A stretch of 64,000 nt of DNA. Source: Saccharomyces uvarum. Taxonomy: Eukaryota; Ascomycota; Saccharomycetes; Saccharomycetales; Saccharomycetaceae. The stretch covers positions 496,001 to 560,000 of the forward strand of contig OX365931.1 of NCBI GenBank assembly GCA_947243795.1, read 5' to 3'. Positions 1-10,193 of this stretch are shown in pieces (the stretch's first letter is position 1; each line of letters starts with the position of its first letter). Below the pieces are notes generated by a model, which was not told the origin of the DNA, ran no database searches, and saw only the letters and a program-made list of their open reading frames with translations. The position numbers were made by a program, and so were the translations under genes.

Positions 1-604
1 ATGCAATAAACGAGTTGATATCAGGAGCCAAAGCAGACCCGATGCTAAATGCAAATAACATTGCAAAAGAGGTAATGTAGGTGGTCCTTCTCCCCTCCAA
101 CTCAGACAGGGACGACCACCATAATGGGAATACACCAAGGCTTAACAGATATACACCAATCGATACGTTCACCATGATTACTGTAGTTTTGAATTCAGTT
201 GTGATTGAATTGATCGCTGGAAAAATAATCGATGTACCCATGGGGCCCATCATCGAAGAAAATGCAATTAAAAAGACAATCATTTTTTTCATCATTGGCG
301 GATAGTCCCTTGCATCTTTAAATTCTGGTATGATGGCAAGTTGGGGTAGCAGACCCCTACGTTCATTTCTTGGAACAACATAGTCCTTATTCTTCAGTCT
401 ATCTAGCTGGTTGCCGTTCTGTACCTGACCGTTCGATGTCGTGGTATCCAGATTGGCCTTTTCATCGGCATAGTCATTGCCCCCTCTGTGCGGGCTGCTG
501 CTGTTATCCTCGCCATGCATCATAACTTGGTTAGCAGGTAATGAAGTATCTGAGTCATTACTTCTCAAAGAGCCTATATCGGACTGTCTACTTGAAGTTT
601 GCAT
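1..604 (-). CDS. QDR3: QDR3-like MFS multidrug/polyamine exporter, N-terminal 201 codons (cut by left edge)
   Basis: The reading frame runs from an ATG at 604 leftwards off the window edge. The protein starts MQTSSRQSDIGSLRS, followed by about 130 hydrophilic Ser/Asn/Asp-rich residues typical of the cytoplasmic tail of fungal DHA1 transporters. The first membrane segments begin near residue 135 (MIVFLIAFSSMMGPMG), and the second one has the loop sequence WWSSLSELEGRR, a DHA1-like motif A. The family exports drugs, polyamines and barbiturates at the plasma membrane by proton antiport. Gene order (next to TCM62) matches S. cerevisiae YBR043C. Only the amino-terminal part is visible, so intactness of the rest cannot be judged. 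Confidence 0.9.
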   Translation of the reverse strand, partial: MQTSSRQSDIGSLRSNDSDTSLPANQVMMHGEDNSSSPHRGGNDYADEKANLDTTTSNGQVQNGNQLDRLKNKDYVVPRNERRGLLPQLAIIPEFKDARDYPPMMKKMIVFLIAFSSMMGPMGTSIIFPAINSITTEFKTTVIMVNVSIGVYLLSLGVFPLWWSSLSELEGRRTTYITSFAMLFAFSIGSALAPDINSFIA

Positions 605-1004
605 GTTTATCAGTTTCTAGAGTTGGTCTCTTGCATAAGGGAAGAAAAGTTAGAAAGAAGTGAATCCATATGCGTTCAACTTTGCCTTTCTTCAACACAC
701 ACACACACGTTAAAAAGTTCGCTAGTATCTCATCTGAAGCTCATTATCTTTTGATGGGGGATGCGAAAGTACTTATTCAGATCTGGAATGAGATGATTAG
801 TCCCCACATCCCTAAAGATAGATGGAGCCATTAGTAAGTGCGGAAAAATCCGAGTTTTTCCGATACGGCGCAAAATAGAATTGAGCAGGAATAATGAATG
901 GGCATCGGCGCAGACGTAGAATCAAAAGATAGGGCAATCGCCCGTAGTAGTTTGTATTTACAATGACTCATACTAGGCTATATAAAATTACATAGGCGAT
1001 TTCA
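605..1004. other. Intergenic: QDR3 promoter and TCM62 3' end
   Basis: This 400 bp holds the promoter of the leftward QDR3 gene and the terminator of TCM62. It contains a short AC dinucleotide run (about 695-707) and AT-rich DNA near 975-990. I see no gene or clear transcription-factor site. Confidence 0.6.
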
Positions 1005-2723
1005 CTAGGCTGTACGTTTTTCGGGCTTTTCGTATATACAAGTAACTATGGTATTACAGCTGGTAAGCAATTTAATGAACGTTGCTATGTTGGCTAAACA
1101 TGAGTCCATTTTGTTCCATGGCTCTATGGACCCAGCTTTTGTAGTATCCACCAGTTTTGAAGTGGAAGAAAACTTGGCTAGTTGGAATGAGTTTTCGTTT
1201 ATGGCTTCAGCTATTAGATTGCTAATTTCGTGATGGTTATATCCGTACGCATTCTTAAACGCTACCTCGGATGGGAGAACAACCGCGGATAATACAGCAT
1301 CTATCCCCAACTTGGTCATGAAATCCGGTTCATTAGCTTTCAGCCTGCTCAGGCCTGGAACCGCCTTCAGTAAAGAGATACCGTGGCTGGGAATGAACCC
1401 TTTAGCTAGCCCATGACATAAGCTGTTATTCAAGAAGTTCTCCAGTGTGTTTCTTCTCTGGTCGATTTCGATCTCATTATGCCCGCCAATTTTTAAGGTA
1501 ACTGTCTGCTGTAGGAACGATTGGGAAGCTTCATTTTGGCTTGATTCGAAATCAATTGAATTATATAAAAACGCCTCACCTGTAGTTGCCTTCATAGACT
1601 CAACACTGCCGTAATATTTGTCTGCACACATTTTGCTTGGCACCAATGTACTGTATTCGGGAGAGTAAATACTATCATATCCACAAGGTAACCGTAAGAA
1701 TTTTACGAAATCGTGGTTCTCTTGTAATGCTAAGTTTTTGTTTGCTTTGTTTGAGTACTTCATGATAATTGTTCGGCTCTCGTTATTTTCTCTCTTGTTC
1801 CTGTTATTGTTGATCGTAATCGATGTCAATGCATCACCTGTGCAATCTCCCTTAACAATCAAAAGAACAAACTTCTTCAAGTTTCTTGCATACGTTATGG
1901 TGGGTAAAATCTTATTGGCGTCTCGTAATGTCCCGTCATACACGAGAACCAGCATTTTCTTATCAACGGAAACTAATTTCTTATTAGGCAACTCTAGAGA
2001 TCTTAAGTACGCTTCATTGGTATCTAGTATACCGGCGGGATATTTCCAACCTTTGGAGACATCAATCTCGTCGTATGTTTTATTGCCGTTTATGACTCGA
2101 ACAATATCGTCTGAAAATAGTTGGTAATTGACGGCTCGTAAAACATTCTTTACGCTTTGGCTATCTAAAGATGACATAGTAAATTGGTCCACTAAGGCAT
2201 CAATATCGTTTTGCCCTTTCACCATTATTTTATTTTGCTCGAGGAAACCCCTAATATATCGCAACCCGATTTTGATACCACTAACTACTTCTTTCTTAGG
2301 ATACTTGAAATAGTATTCCAGTAATGAAGATGTCAAAGATGTAGAATTTAATGTTAAGTTATCGCGAGTGCAATCCAAGAATAGTTGGAGACCAACTTTT
2401 CCCAACTTTCGAGAGCTATCCAGCTGAAGCTCTGTATTCGTAGCCTCATCTATCTGTAGCGAATCCAAGAACTCTCGAAGAACGTTCTGCAGTCTCATGG
2501 TGTCCTGTGAACTAACGACTTGCGGCCTTGATTTATATTTGGGTTCGTATATTAATGTCTTGTTGTAGGAGGATGACGATATTATTTTATCCAGCAGCTT
2601 TATACCGGAGAGTATATCTCTGAGTACTTGAAGGTTTTTCATCCTGTAAACAGGCGTGTGTAACGTCTTTATTGTACATCTTGTTCGATAATTTCCCAGT
2701 TTTTTTAAACAATTTCTCAACAT
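1005..2723 (-). CDS. TCM62: Mitochondrial chaperonin-like assembly factor Tcm62
   Basis: The 572-residue protein starts with a basic, Ser/Thr-containing presequence (MLRNCLKKLGNYRTRCTIKT) expected for mitochondrial import. Its body is distantly related to group I chaperonins of the Hsp60 family but lacks the normal ATPase signatures. In S. cerevisiae Tcm62 helps assemble succinate dehydrogenase (complex II) in the mitochondrial matrix and supports function at high temperature. Length and neighbours (QDR3 left, Val tRNA and GIP1 right) match YBR044C. The start is the first ATG of the frame at 2723. Identification is by overall sequence recognition and synteny rather than a catalytic motif. Confidence 0.92.
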   Translation of the reverse strand: MLRNCLKKLGNYRTRCTIKTLHTPVYRMKNLQVLRDILSGIKLLDKIISSSSYNKTLIYEPKYKSRPQVVSSQDTMRLQNVLREFLDSLQIDEATNTELQLDSSRKLGKVGLQLFLDCTRDNLTLNSTSLTSSLLEYYFKYPKKEVVSGIKIGLRYIRGFLEQNKIMVKGQNDIDALVDQFTMSSLDSQSVKNVLRAVNYQLFSDDIVRVINGNKTYDEIDVSKGWKYPAGILDTNEAYLRSLELPNKKLVSVDKKMLVLVYDGTLRDANKILPTITYARNLKKFVLLIVKGDCTGDALTSITINNNRNKRENNESRTIIMKYSNKANKNLALQENHDFVKFLRLPCGYDSIYSPEYSTLVPSKMCADKYYGSVESMKATTGEAFLYNSIDFESSQNEASQSFLQQTVTLKIGGHNEIEIDQRRNTLENFLNNSLCHGLAKGFIPSHGISLLKAVPGLSRLKANEPDFMTKLGIDAVLSAVVLPSEVAFKNAYGYNHHEISNLIAEAINENSFQLAKFSSTSKLVDTTKAGSIEPWNKMDSCLANIATFIKLLTSCNTIVTCIYEKPEKRTA

Positions 2724-3478
2724 TCTTTATAAAGCATAGGCAGCGTTTATGTTGCAACGGTGTGAATGAAATGTTTTGAATGTAAAGCTTGTTGGAGGCG
2801 ATTCACTGCACTAGTAAACTTGTTTCTCTTAAAATGTAACTAAAACTTACCCTTAAATTCACATTTTTTCAAAGCCATTTCTCGTTTCGAAAATTTAAAA
2901 ACATAGAAAAAACTTCTTCAAATACTGGAAACGGCTTAATTAAACATAAAATATAGACCCACAGATACATCGCTCTATAAAAGCAGTGCGTCTAAACAAC
3001 GGTGCCACTGCATTTTCAATGATTTCCTAGTTATGTGTAGGGAGGCTCATTGAATGAAAAACTGGTGGAACCGAAATTGAAAATACAACAGAGTAATTCA
3101 TAAATGAATGAATTAAAAAATCGGTTGCATTTGCCCTTAAAATTCTTTAAGGACTAGGTTGGTGGGCTTCTTTATATCATGTTTGTGATAGAGGGAGTCT
3201 GCAGAAAGAATCTGTTCGATACCTTGGTAGTATTTTTAGGGGTACATTTTTTATGTTTATGTTTCATTTTCTTGAATATGTTTTCAATGCTACTCTAACT
3301 AAAAAAATTAATTAGCTACTGTAAACGCATAATGAAACATTTGAATTAAAAGAGATCTCACTGCTTTCAACACAAACAGGTTCAAATAATCAAAGATAAG
3401 ATATAAGAAATTGAATAAACAATAGTGAAATTAACGTCTAGTTCTTTTTCAAGAAAAAGAATAAAAAAATATAGAGTT
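2724..3478. other. Intergenic: TCM62 promoter to Val tRNA 3' flank
   Basis: An AT-rich stretch of about 750 bp between the TCM62 start and the 3' end of the tRNA gene. I looked for Ty LTR remains, which are common beside yeast tRNA genes, and did not recognise a delta, sigma or tau LTR. No ORF of note is present. Confidence 0.5.
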
Positions 3479-3552
3479 TGATCCAACCGAGGTTCGAACT
3501 CGGGATCTTCGCCGTGTAAAGGCGACGTCTTGAACCACTGGACCATTGGACC
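3479..3552 (-). tRNA. tV(UAC): tRNA-Val (anticodon UAC)
   Basis: On the minus strand this folds as a 74 nt cloverleaf. The acceptor stem is GGTCCAA paired with TTGGATC, followed by discriminator A. The anticodon arm has the stem TCGCC/GGCGA and loop TTTACAC, giving anticodon TAC. The T arm contains the B-box sequence GTTCGAACC. There is no intron. A tRNA-Val(UAC) lies at the same place between TCM62 and GIP1 in S. cerevisiae. Confidence 0.95.
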
Positions 3553-3833
3553 CGGAACTCGATATCAAGGTATCTCATGAATTCTACCAAACTAACATGT
3601 TACATATTAACTCTTCCACAGTATGAATAACCATCAGTGCCAGCTTTTATTTTTTTTTCTTTCAAAAAGAAAATCATTAACAAAGAGAGATGTTGAAAAA
3701 TAGTAATACTGTCCATCACATTTTTATGCTATTCAAATGCTTACTGTTAGAAATTGATTCCCCTTCAGTTATAATGCATAAATATACGTATATACATATA
3801 TGTAATGTAATGTAATCTAAAGTAAAAACGGTT

Positions 3834-5783
3834 TTATGGAGTAATATCTGTAAACAAATTTTTTTCACTTGAGCCCAGTACATCCTCATCAAGCGAAATA
3901 ATTTGCGCTCCTTGACTACCTACTCCTTTCAATTGTCTACCAATATTTCTTTCTGTGGCTCTCATACTTGATATGATCCCTGATTTATCATTGATGGAAT
4001 TATCGCCCTCCATGCTTAAAATTTCAAGAGGATACTCTTCAGAGTAGTACTTGCTTAATTGTTCTCCTCTTAGTCTATAATTTTCAGCTTCATTCCTTTG
4101 CCTTTTATATTCAGTATATTGGAAATAATGTAAAAACTGAGCAACCCCCACTGTATCACACTTTGAAGCTCTTTGAGATTCCTCATCGTGCTGAAAATTT
4201 TTCTTTGCCTTCAGGATCGATCTTGTTCCAGCGGTCACATAACTACCTTGACTCTCTCCTCTGCTCGACTTCTTAGATTTCTTATAAATCAAAAGATGTG
4301 AGTTATGATCAAACCTTACACTAGAATTATTGTTATCCCCAATATCTAGATCTATATCGGCTGGTGAAGTATTTTCAATGTCTGCCAATTCAATCTCCTC
4401 TTGGCTGTCAAGATATGGATTGAAGGCATCGTAGAATTTTTTATTTTTGAAACCTATACACTTCTTCTTGTTTTGATGTTTTTTTATTAAATGTGTTAAC
4501 TTATCTTGAGTCAAAATATCTTTCTTAAACTTTGAAAGAATTTGAGAAATGTTCACTTGCTTGCTAAGGCCTCGAAAAGTTGGAATTGTATAAACTTTGC
4601 TACTATCACTTGAACTCGTTCCGGATAAGTCAGAAATTTCATCTGAATCAATCATTTCAGGGGTTGTCCCCACGTCATCTGAATAGCTACTACTCGCAGC
4701 GTCTATATCCCTATCTTTTAAGGCTGAGATTACCTCGGTTGGCTTTTCAGCCGAGCTTTCTGCATTGTTATCAGGGTCAGCAATGTCTATGTTTTTCTCG
4801 CTCTCACTATTAACATTACTTGTAGGTTCTTCATCCATTTGTACAGAATCATGATAGCTTTTATCATCTGAAAGACTGGTGTCAGTTTTATTATTAGAAG
4901 GAAACTCTACTTTCTCAATGAAAAAAGAATCTGTGGAACTTAAGACTTCAATTCTTTGTTGAACTTCCTTGGTAATGTATATGGAAGGTGTACTTTCCAT
5001 AGACTCATCAGACCCCGGTTCATTTGAGTATTGCTTTAAGCATATCCTTTTTTCGGAAGCAGTATCGCTGGAATCGTTGCGAATGCTTCTTTTTGTGCCA
5101 CGTGTGGAATCTGACCCAACAAGAGATTCGTTTGACTCAATTGGGGTAAAGGTTACAGGAGCTAAGCTTTGCAAATTTTCTTCGAAATGTTTTAGGTCTT
5201 CATACTTTAAGTTATTAAAAGGAATCAATCTCTCACTTAAATCCCAACATGACTCATTATCTAGGTAAATTTTATTGGAACTTTGACTTTTGTTGAAATA
5301 ATTAAATTGCGTCTCAAAATCTCGCGGCTTTGTACTAAATTTGTTAAAGCAGGGTGTATAATCTTCAGATTTGTCCAGATTATCTGAATCCAATTTTGCA
5401 ACCTTTCCATCTGTAGAGCATTTATTTTCGTTCTCATTTTCGTTTTTTCGATGACGCATTTTCTTGAATCCTCTTTTCAAATTATCTTTGAACTCATAAA
5501 ATTTCCTATTACTAAACAACGTTTCAAATTTAGTTTCTCCTCGGGAGAAAAAGTTCCCTTCATCCTGACACTTATATTTGATTGGTGTTGTGACCAGCGG
5601 ACCAAGTGTAGAGTTTGGATCGCAAAGTGCGTCGGTGCGATTAGAGTGTGAGAATTCATGTAAATTCAGTGTGTCAGAATGTATAAGGGAGCCACGCGCA
5701 GTTGACGGCCTTAACCATTCTCTAAAACGTTTTCTTTTCAAAGACTCAAATGGCCTCGCCTTTGGTTGCAAAACAGTTTCCAT
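3834..5783 (-). CDS. GIP1: Gip1-like meiosis-specific PP1 (Glc7) targeting subunit
   Basis: The 649-residue protein is largely disordered and Ser/Asp/Asn-rich, with a basic N-terminus ([20 protein letters not shown]). In S. cerevisiae Gip1 directs the PP1 catalytic subunit Glc7 to septins and the growing prospore wall during sporulation. A candidate PP1-docking motif of RVxF type, SVRFDHN, lies near residues 487-492, although it lacks the preferred preceding basic residue. Long acidic/Ser tracts separate conserved blocks. The gene lies between the Val tRNA and ZTA1, as YBR045C does. The upstream region carries two sequences matching the Ndt80 middle sporulation element, in keeping with meiotic expression. 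Assignment rests on sequence recognition and synteny. Confidence 0.88.
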   Translation of the reverse strand: METVLQPKARPFESLKRKRFREWLRPSTARGSLIHSDTLNLHEFSHSNRTDALCDPNSTLGPLVTTPIKYKCQDEGNFFSRGETKFETLFSNRKFYEFKDNLKRGFKKMRHRKNENENENKCSTDGKVAKLDSDNLDKSEDYTPCFNKFSTKPRDFETQFNYFNKSQSSNKIYLDNESCWDLSERLIPFNNLKYEDLKHFEENLQSLAPVTFTPIESNESLVGSDSTRGTKRSIRNDSSDTASEKRICLKQYSNEPGSDESMESTPSIYITKEVQQRIEVLSSTDSFFIEKVEFPSNNKTDTSLSDDKSYHDSVQMDEEPTSNVNSESEKNIDIADPDNNAESSAEKPTEVISALKDRDIDAASSSYSDDVGTTPEMIDSDEISDLSGTSSSDSSKVYTIPTFRGLSKQVNISQILSKFKKDILTQDKLTHLIKKHQNKKKCIGFKNKKFYDAFNPYLDSQEEIELADIENTSPADIDLDIGDNNNSSVRFDHNSHLLIYKKSKKSSRGESQGSYVTAGTRSILKAKKNFQHDEESQRASKCDTVGVAQFLHYFQYTEYKRQRNEAENYRLRGEQLSKYYSEEYPLEILSMEGDNSINDKSGIISSMRATERNIGRQLKGVGSQGAQIISLDEDVLGSSEKNLFTDITP

Positions 5784-6038
5784 AATCAGCCAGTATTATT
5801 AGTAGCCCTTTATGTATTATTTCGCTAGCAGAATCAAAAGAGAAAGAGAAATCAACGAAACGAATAGGCAAATAGGGAAAAAAAATAGCTATGTTTTGCT
5901 TGCTTCTTCTATGAACAAACAAGTAGAGAAGAAAATCCAAGCAGAATATTGTTTGAACAGTTTACAAATATATATGTATTTTTGTTACACTTTTTTTGTC
6001 TAATGTACCCGATTTCTCGCAGCGTCACATTTAATAAA

Positions 6039-6047
6039 TTTTGCGTC
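6039..6047 (-). promoter_or_regulatory. Candidate middle sporulation element (Ndt80 site) of GIP1
   Basis: On the minus strand this reads GACGCAAAA, which fits the MSE consensus gNCRCAAAW. It lies about 260 bp upstream of the GIP1 start. GIP1 is a known mid-meiotic gene in S. cerevisiae; binding here is inferred. Confidence 0.5.
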
Positions 6048-6140
6048 GGGCCAATTTACAGAGCACCCTTTAAAAAGTAGAAAAGCAAAGCTCGAGTATG
6101 CTTACGACTCAGCTAAAGGAATGAACAGTCAGAGTTCACG

Positions 6141-6149
6141 GTCACAAAA
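6141..6149 (+). promoter_or_regulatory. Second candidate middle sporulation element upstream of GIP1
   Basis: GTCACAAAA matches the Ndt80 consensus gNCRCAAAW. It lies about 360 bp upstream of GIP1 and only about 40 bp beyond the ZTA1 stop. It sits at the edge of an A run, so a chance match is possible. Confidence 0.4.
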
Positions 6150-6190
6150 AAATGATAAAACTTAAAATGTCCAAGACAGGTCAGTATGGT

Positions 6191-7195
6191 TTATTGAGGT
6201 ATTTCGAGAACCAGGCTACCAGTAGTTTTTCTGCTTTCTATATCAGCAGCGGCAACTTTATAGTCTTTTAGAGCGTAAGTTTTATAGATCTTAAAATTCA
6301 ATTTATTTGAGTCAATTAAGCCTACAAATTTGTCAGTGTAATATACCCATTCTTCAGGATCAGTGATATAGGCGTAAAGTTGAGGCCTCATAAGCGTGAT
6401 ATTTTTCGGCGAGAGCCTGCTGATAGATAACGGTGGGATAAGACCGGATGCATTACCAAAGGAAACAAAAACACCTTTTCTTTTCAGTGCAGCCAAGGTC
6501 GTTTCAAAAGTGTCTTTACCAATTGAATCGAAACTAGAATCAACACCTTTACCATTTGTGATCTCTAAAACTCGTTCAAGAACATCTTCTTTGAATGAAT
6601 TAATCAGATACTCGGCACCGTATTTTTTTGCTGTATCCAACTTCTCATCTGTTGAAGCAACTGCAATCGCATGTGCGCCTTTCATCTTTAACAATTGATT
6701 TAGGATCAGCCCAACACCACCTGCAGCGGCATATACCAAGATATAGTCACCTTTCTTAACATGGTACGCTTCGTTCGTAAATGACAAAGCAGTGAGAGCT
6801 TGTAATAGACCTGCTGCATATAACTTCATCTTCTCATCACTAGTGCCTTTTGGTAATCTCATAACAGTTCCCTCGGAAGAGAATTTTGTATACTGCGCGA
6901 AAGTTGAATTGGATATATACGCAACTTGGTCTCCAATTTGAAAGTTGTTTACATCTTTACCCTTTGCTACAACGGTACCAGTTGCTTGTCTGCCTAACAC
7001 ATAAGGTTTTTCACAAGGATAGAGACCTTTCCGGAAGTAACTCTCAATGTAGTTGACGCCGGCATACTTGTTTTTAATAAGTAAGTCTTTATCCGATATC
7101 AATGGTACAGGATAATCCTCATACTTGATGACATCGTAGCCACCGACTCCATCAATCAAGACGACCTTTTGTTTTTCTGGTATAGTACTTGACAT
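6191..7195 (-). CDS. ZTA1: Zta1, NADPH-dependent quinone oxidoreductase (zeta-crystallin family)
   Basis: A 334-residue medium-chain dehydrogenase/reductase of the quinone oxidoreductase (QOR) type that reduces ortho-quinones and other reactive carbonyls with NADPH in oxidative stress. The N-terminal GroES-like domain contains GVNYIESYFRKGLYP (about residues 46-60). The Rossmann domain has the nucleotide-binding motif AAAGGVG at 156-162. Zinc-ligand cysteines of alcohol dehydrogenases are absent, as expected for QORs. Length and neighbours match YBR046C. The divergent promoter shared with FMP23 contains a Yap1-type element. Confidence 0.95.
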   Translation of the reverse strand: MSSTIPEKQKVVLIDGVGGYDVIKYEDYPVPLISDKDLLIKNKYAGVNYIESYFRKGLYPCEKPYVLGRQATGTVVAKGKDVNNFQIGDQVAYISNSTFAQYTKFSSEGTVMRLPKGTSDEKMKLYAAGLLQALTALSFTNEAYHVKKGDYILVYAAAGGVGLILNQLLKMKGAHAIAVASTDEKLDTAKKYGAEYLINSFKEDVLERVLEITNGKGVDSSFDSIGKDTFETTLAALKRKGVFVSFGNASGLIPPLSISRLSPKNITLMRPQLYAYITDPEEWVYYTDKFVGLIDSNKLNFKIYKTYALKDYKVAAADIESRKTTGSLVLEIPQ

Positions 7196-7254
7196 TTTTA
7201 TCTTTGCTTAGCCGTGGACTTGCCTCCTAATTACCTTATGTCCTATGACCCTAC

Positions 7255-7261
7255 TTAGTCA
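7255..7261 (+). promoter_or_regulatory. Candidate Yap1 response element in the ZTA1/FMP23 divergent promoter
   Basis: TTAGTCA fits the yeast AP-1 consensus TTASTMA and lies 60 bp upstream of the ZTA1 start. It would fit an oxidative-stress reductase. It is a seven-base match only. Confidence 0.4.
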
Positions 7262-7519
7262 AACTCCTTCCTACTGTTGCTACAAGTTCCTTAGTCTAAT
7301 TTACGATAGGGGAGAGTTGAAGTTCGGCTATATTGCTCGGATCCGAGAGCGGCACTGGGCTCCGAAGTGATAAAATTGGTAATTGAAGGGTGCAGATTCA
7401 GGTGCCACGTAAAAAGTGGAAAATGTAAGAAGAGAATGGGGACATCACCACTCTGAATAATATGGCGATAAAGAAACCTCCACATTCCGAATGCTCAACT
7501 CAAAAAAACCAAACAACCA

Positions 7520-8047
7520 ATGCTGATTAATCGCTTGAGTAGGGTTCGCTCTGTAAGGTATTTTTTTAATGCTAAACCCATTTTGTCTAAAGAGGTTTCA
7601 CGACGAGTGATTGTTGCACCAGCATCGCACTTCAGAGCCTCCAGTCCAAAACCCAAGAGTAACATACCCATCCACGAGTACAAACAACTGCCAGAGGACT
7701 CAAATTACATTGAGAAGCACTACATGGAATTACAAATATTTTTGAATGAGTTCTTAATGAAGAAACTAAACAAAACTTATGCCGATTTTGAAGGAAATCC
7801 AGATGAGTTGGTGTTTCAACTAGAGAAGTTCATTGAATTAGAAGTCACATTGAAATGTACAGATCACACCACATCAGACCGTCGTAAGGGAGAATTCAAA
7901 TCCATTGGAGACAGGATAGTCGTTGATCGGTATTTAGATTTTGTTAAAGATGTCAGACTAACACTACTGCTAAATGGAGGACATTCCTTCATATTTGACG
8001 TTATGCTCCAAGCTAAAGAGGTTTTTGATAAAATGCAGAAGCAGTAA
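7520..8047 (+). CDS. FMP23: Fmp23-like mitochondrial protein
   Basis: A 175-residue protein with a basic amphipathic N-terminus (MLINRLSRVRSVRYFFNAKP) that looks like a mitochondrial presequence. The remainder is a soluble, charged, mostly helical domain with no catalytic motif that I recognise. The S. cerevisiae counterpart YBR047W is a mitochondrial protein linked to iron or copper homeostasis. The start is the first ATG of the frame and gives the import signal. The gene is divergent from ZTA1 with a 324 bp shared promoter, as in S. cerevisiae. Confidence 0.88.
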   Translation: MLINRLSRVRSVRYFFNAKPILSKEVSRRVIVAPASHFRASSPKPKSNIPIHEYKQLPEDSNYIEKHYMELQIFLNEFLMKKLNKTYADFEGNPDELVFQLEKFIELEVTLKCTDHTTSDRRKGEFKSIGDRIVVDRYLDFVKDVRLTLLLNGGHSFIFDVMLQAKEVFDKMQKQ

Positions 8048-8203
8048 GAAAAAAAATCCCTTTATATAAATCCGGTATGCTAATTAAGTTGGCGCTTTGG
8101 TAGCGATGTGTAAAGTAAATAAGATATTTATAGCTTTACTTTCTGTCAATGTTCGAGACATATCTTCAACGTATACAAGAGTATTTTCGAGACAGTTTAA
8201 TGT

Positions 8204-8235
8204 TACACCCATAACTTATCAAACCCCATACACCA
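8204..8235 (+). promoter_or_regulatory. Candidate pair of Rap1 sites upstream of RPS11B
   Basis: Two sequences close to the Rap1 consensus ACACCCATACATTT occur in tandem: TACACCCATAACTT starting at 8204 and AACCCCATACACC starting about 18 bp later. They lie about 310-340 bp upstream of the RPS11B start. Paired, same-orientation Rap1 sites are usual in yeast ribosomal protein promoters. Occupancy is inferred. Confidence 0.5.
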
Positions 8236-8543
8236 AGAAAACGCAGACATTCTTTCTTGTAAACTCGCGCGGTGAACTTCTTCCCAAAAAAGTGCGTCTG
8301 CCGCGGATGAGGACTAGCGAGTGGCCCCGAGCTCTTTCTGGAGTCAGCCTCGGTTTAGCTTGCCTGGCTTGACAAGCCATCCTTTCAGCGGGCATCTCGG
8401 TAGCCTGGAATATCCCGTCCCCTTCTGTCCCCGTTGAAAACCTACAACGAATAGATAATATAGTGATAATAATAGAGGTGGTGAAATTTAAACAGTGGTA
8501 TTTAGTAAAAACTTAAAGAAAACGTATCAAACCAGGGAAAAAG

Positions 8544-9547
8544 ATGTCCACTGAATTAACCGTTCAATCTGAAAGAGCTTTCCAAAAGGTATGAATGATA
8601 TCCAACCCCGAAAGAGTCAATTAAGTGTTCGAGTGACGAAAAGGAAAGCAAGCGAGATAATGCCATTATAATTTTGCGCTGGAAGCTATATAATTAGGAG
8701 ACGCTAAATCACGATAATATTGAAGAAAAAGACACATTAGGAGCAGGATGTTTTGAGAACTCGAGAAAAATCACCTCAAAGCAAGAGAGAAATGTGGGAT
8801 AAACAGCCTAGTTAAGATGAGTAAAATAGAACCTGTTATTTGAGAATAGACAGTAATTACAGAGAAAACTGCTTGATTTTTTTTGATAACAATGTGGAAT
8901 GAAACCGCGGTTATCTTAGACTAAAACGTAACTCCGAGAACTTGACCAATGCGATGAACAACTTGATTTTAAGAACTTACCATCATTAAAATAAAAACTC
9001 TATCCCCTCAAACCCAATGAGACGACCAATGTTTTCCTTTTCAACAGAAACTAAAGACAGACTCCTCGATTATAATACGTACGAATCACTTTACTAACAT
9101 GATATTTTTTTTTGACTTCAGCAACCTCACATCTTCAACAATCCAAAGGTTAAGACCTCCAAGAGAACCAAGAGATGGTATAAAAATGCCGGTCTAGGTT
9201 TCAAGACCCCAAAGACTGCTATTGAAGGTTCTTACATTGACAAGAAATGTCCATTCACTGGTTTAGTTTCCATCCGTGGTAAGATCTTGACTGGTACCGT
9301 TGTCTCCACCAAGATGCACCGTACCATCGTCATCAGAAGAGCTTACTTGCATTACATTCCAAAGTACAACAGATACGAAAAGAGACACAAGAACGTCCCA
9401 GTTCACGTTTCCCCAGCTTTCCGTGTTCAAGTTGGTGACATCGTTACCGTCGGTCAATGTAGACCAATCTCCAAGACCGTCAGATTCAACGTCGTCAAGG
9501 TCTCTGCTGCTACTGGTAAGGCCAACAAGCAATTCGCTAAATTTTAA
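8544..9547 (+). CDS. RPS11B: 40S ribosomal protein uS17 (Rps11), two exons
   Basis: Exon 1 (8544-8588) encodes 15 residues, [15 protein letters not shown]. Exon 2 (9122-9547) encodes the remaining 141 residues. The spliced product is 156 residues, the normal length of yeast Rps11, an uS17-family protein that binds 18S rRNA in the 40S body. The exon 2 part contains the family sequence [19 protein letters not shown]. The intron has a GTATGA donor, a TACTAAC branch point and a TCAG acceptor. Codon choice is strongly biased, as in highly expressed yeast genes. Position between FMP23 and REB1 identifies this as the RPS11B rather than RPS11A copy. Translation starting inside exon 2 would lack the conserved N-terminus. 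Confidence 0.97.
8589..9121 (+). other. RPS11B spliceosomal intron
   Basis: The 533 bp intron follows codon 15. The donor is GTATGA (8589-8594), differing from the yeast consensus GTATGT at position 6. The branch point TACTAAC is at 9092-9098 and the acceptor AG at 9120-9121, after a T-rich tract. Long introns near the start codon are typical of yeast ribosomal protein genes. I recognised no snoRNA inside it. Confidence 0.95.
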
Positions 9548-10193
9548 AGAAAATAAAAACAAAAGATAAGATGACTGGTAAATAACTCGAATTAGTGTGT
9601 CGTATTTTAGGCCCTTGTTCTTTTTCTTTTGCCTTCCGCCTTGATTTTTTTTTCCTTCCCTTCTTTTTTTAGTAATTGTTTATATATGGCTTACCTATTT
9701 TGTATGTTTTTTTAATATAAATATATGAATGATATTTTTAATAATAAAATCCAGGCAAGACACTTATTCGTTCCTGCATATTCCAACATGATGGCTTTCG
9801 TTGAGCATAGCTCCGTGCCTATCTTATTATTATTTGAGAAAGAGGAAATTAAAATACTGTGAAATAAAGATAAAATTCATAATACATATAGATAAATATA
9901 TAGATACAACAGTTCAATATGTAATGTAACAAAAATACGGTTTATAAAAAGTAGAAGGAAAAGAAAAACAAAGTGAAAATGTCAGTGTACCCGATAATAT
10001 GGAAGAACAGTGCAGACAAACAAACCAAACGATAAGGAAGGGAAAAGGGAAATAAAGAAAAATAACACATACAATCACTGCTACGAGATACCATTTTTAT
10101 ATTTTTATTTTTTGTGTGCTTTTTGCAAATGAATCTTGAGTGGGTAGGAAGGGAGGGCGAATGAGACAAACTGCCCAGATTTTTTTTCTAGAT
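9548..10193. other. Intergenic: convergent 3' ends of RPS11B and REB1
   Basis: About 650 bp of AT-rich DNA with T-rich and TATATA-type efficiency elements around 9650-9740 and 9880-9910, suited to polyadenylation of both genes. No gene is supported here. Confidence 0.6.

Noticed and set aside
2724-3833. Possible Ty LTR remnants flanking tRNA-Val
   Set aside because: I searched by eye for delta, sigma and tau LTR ends and internal blocks on both sides of the tRNA gene and found no convincing match.
8097-8372. 91-codon open frame upstream of RPS11B
   Set aside because: It does not start with ATG at its first codon, overlaps the Rap1-like sites of the RPS11B promoter and resembles no known protein.
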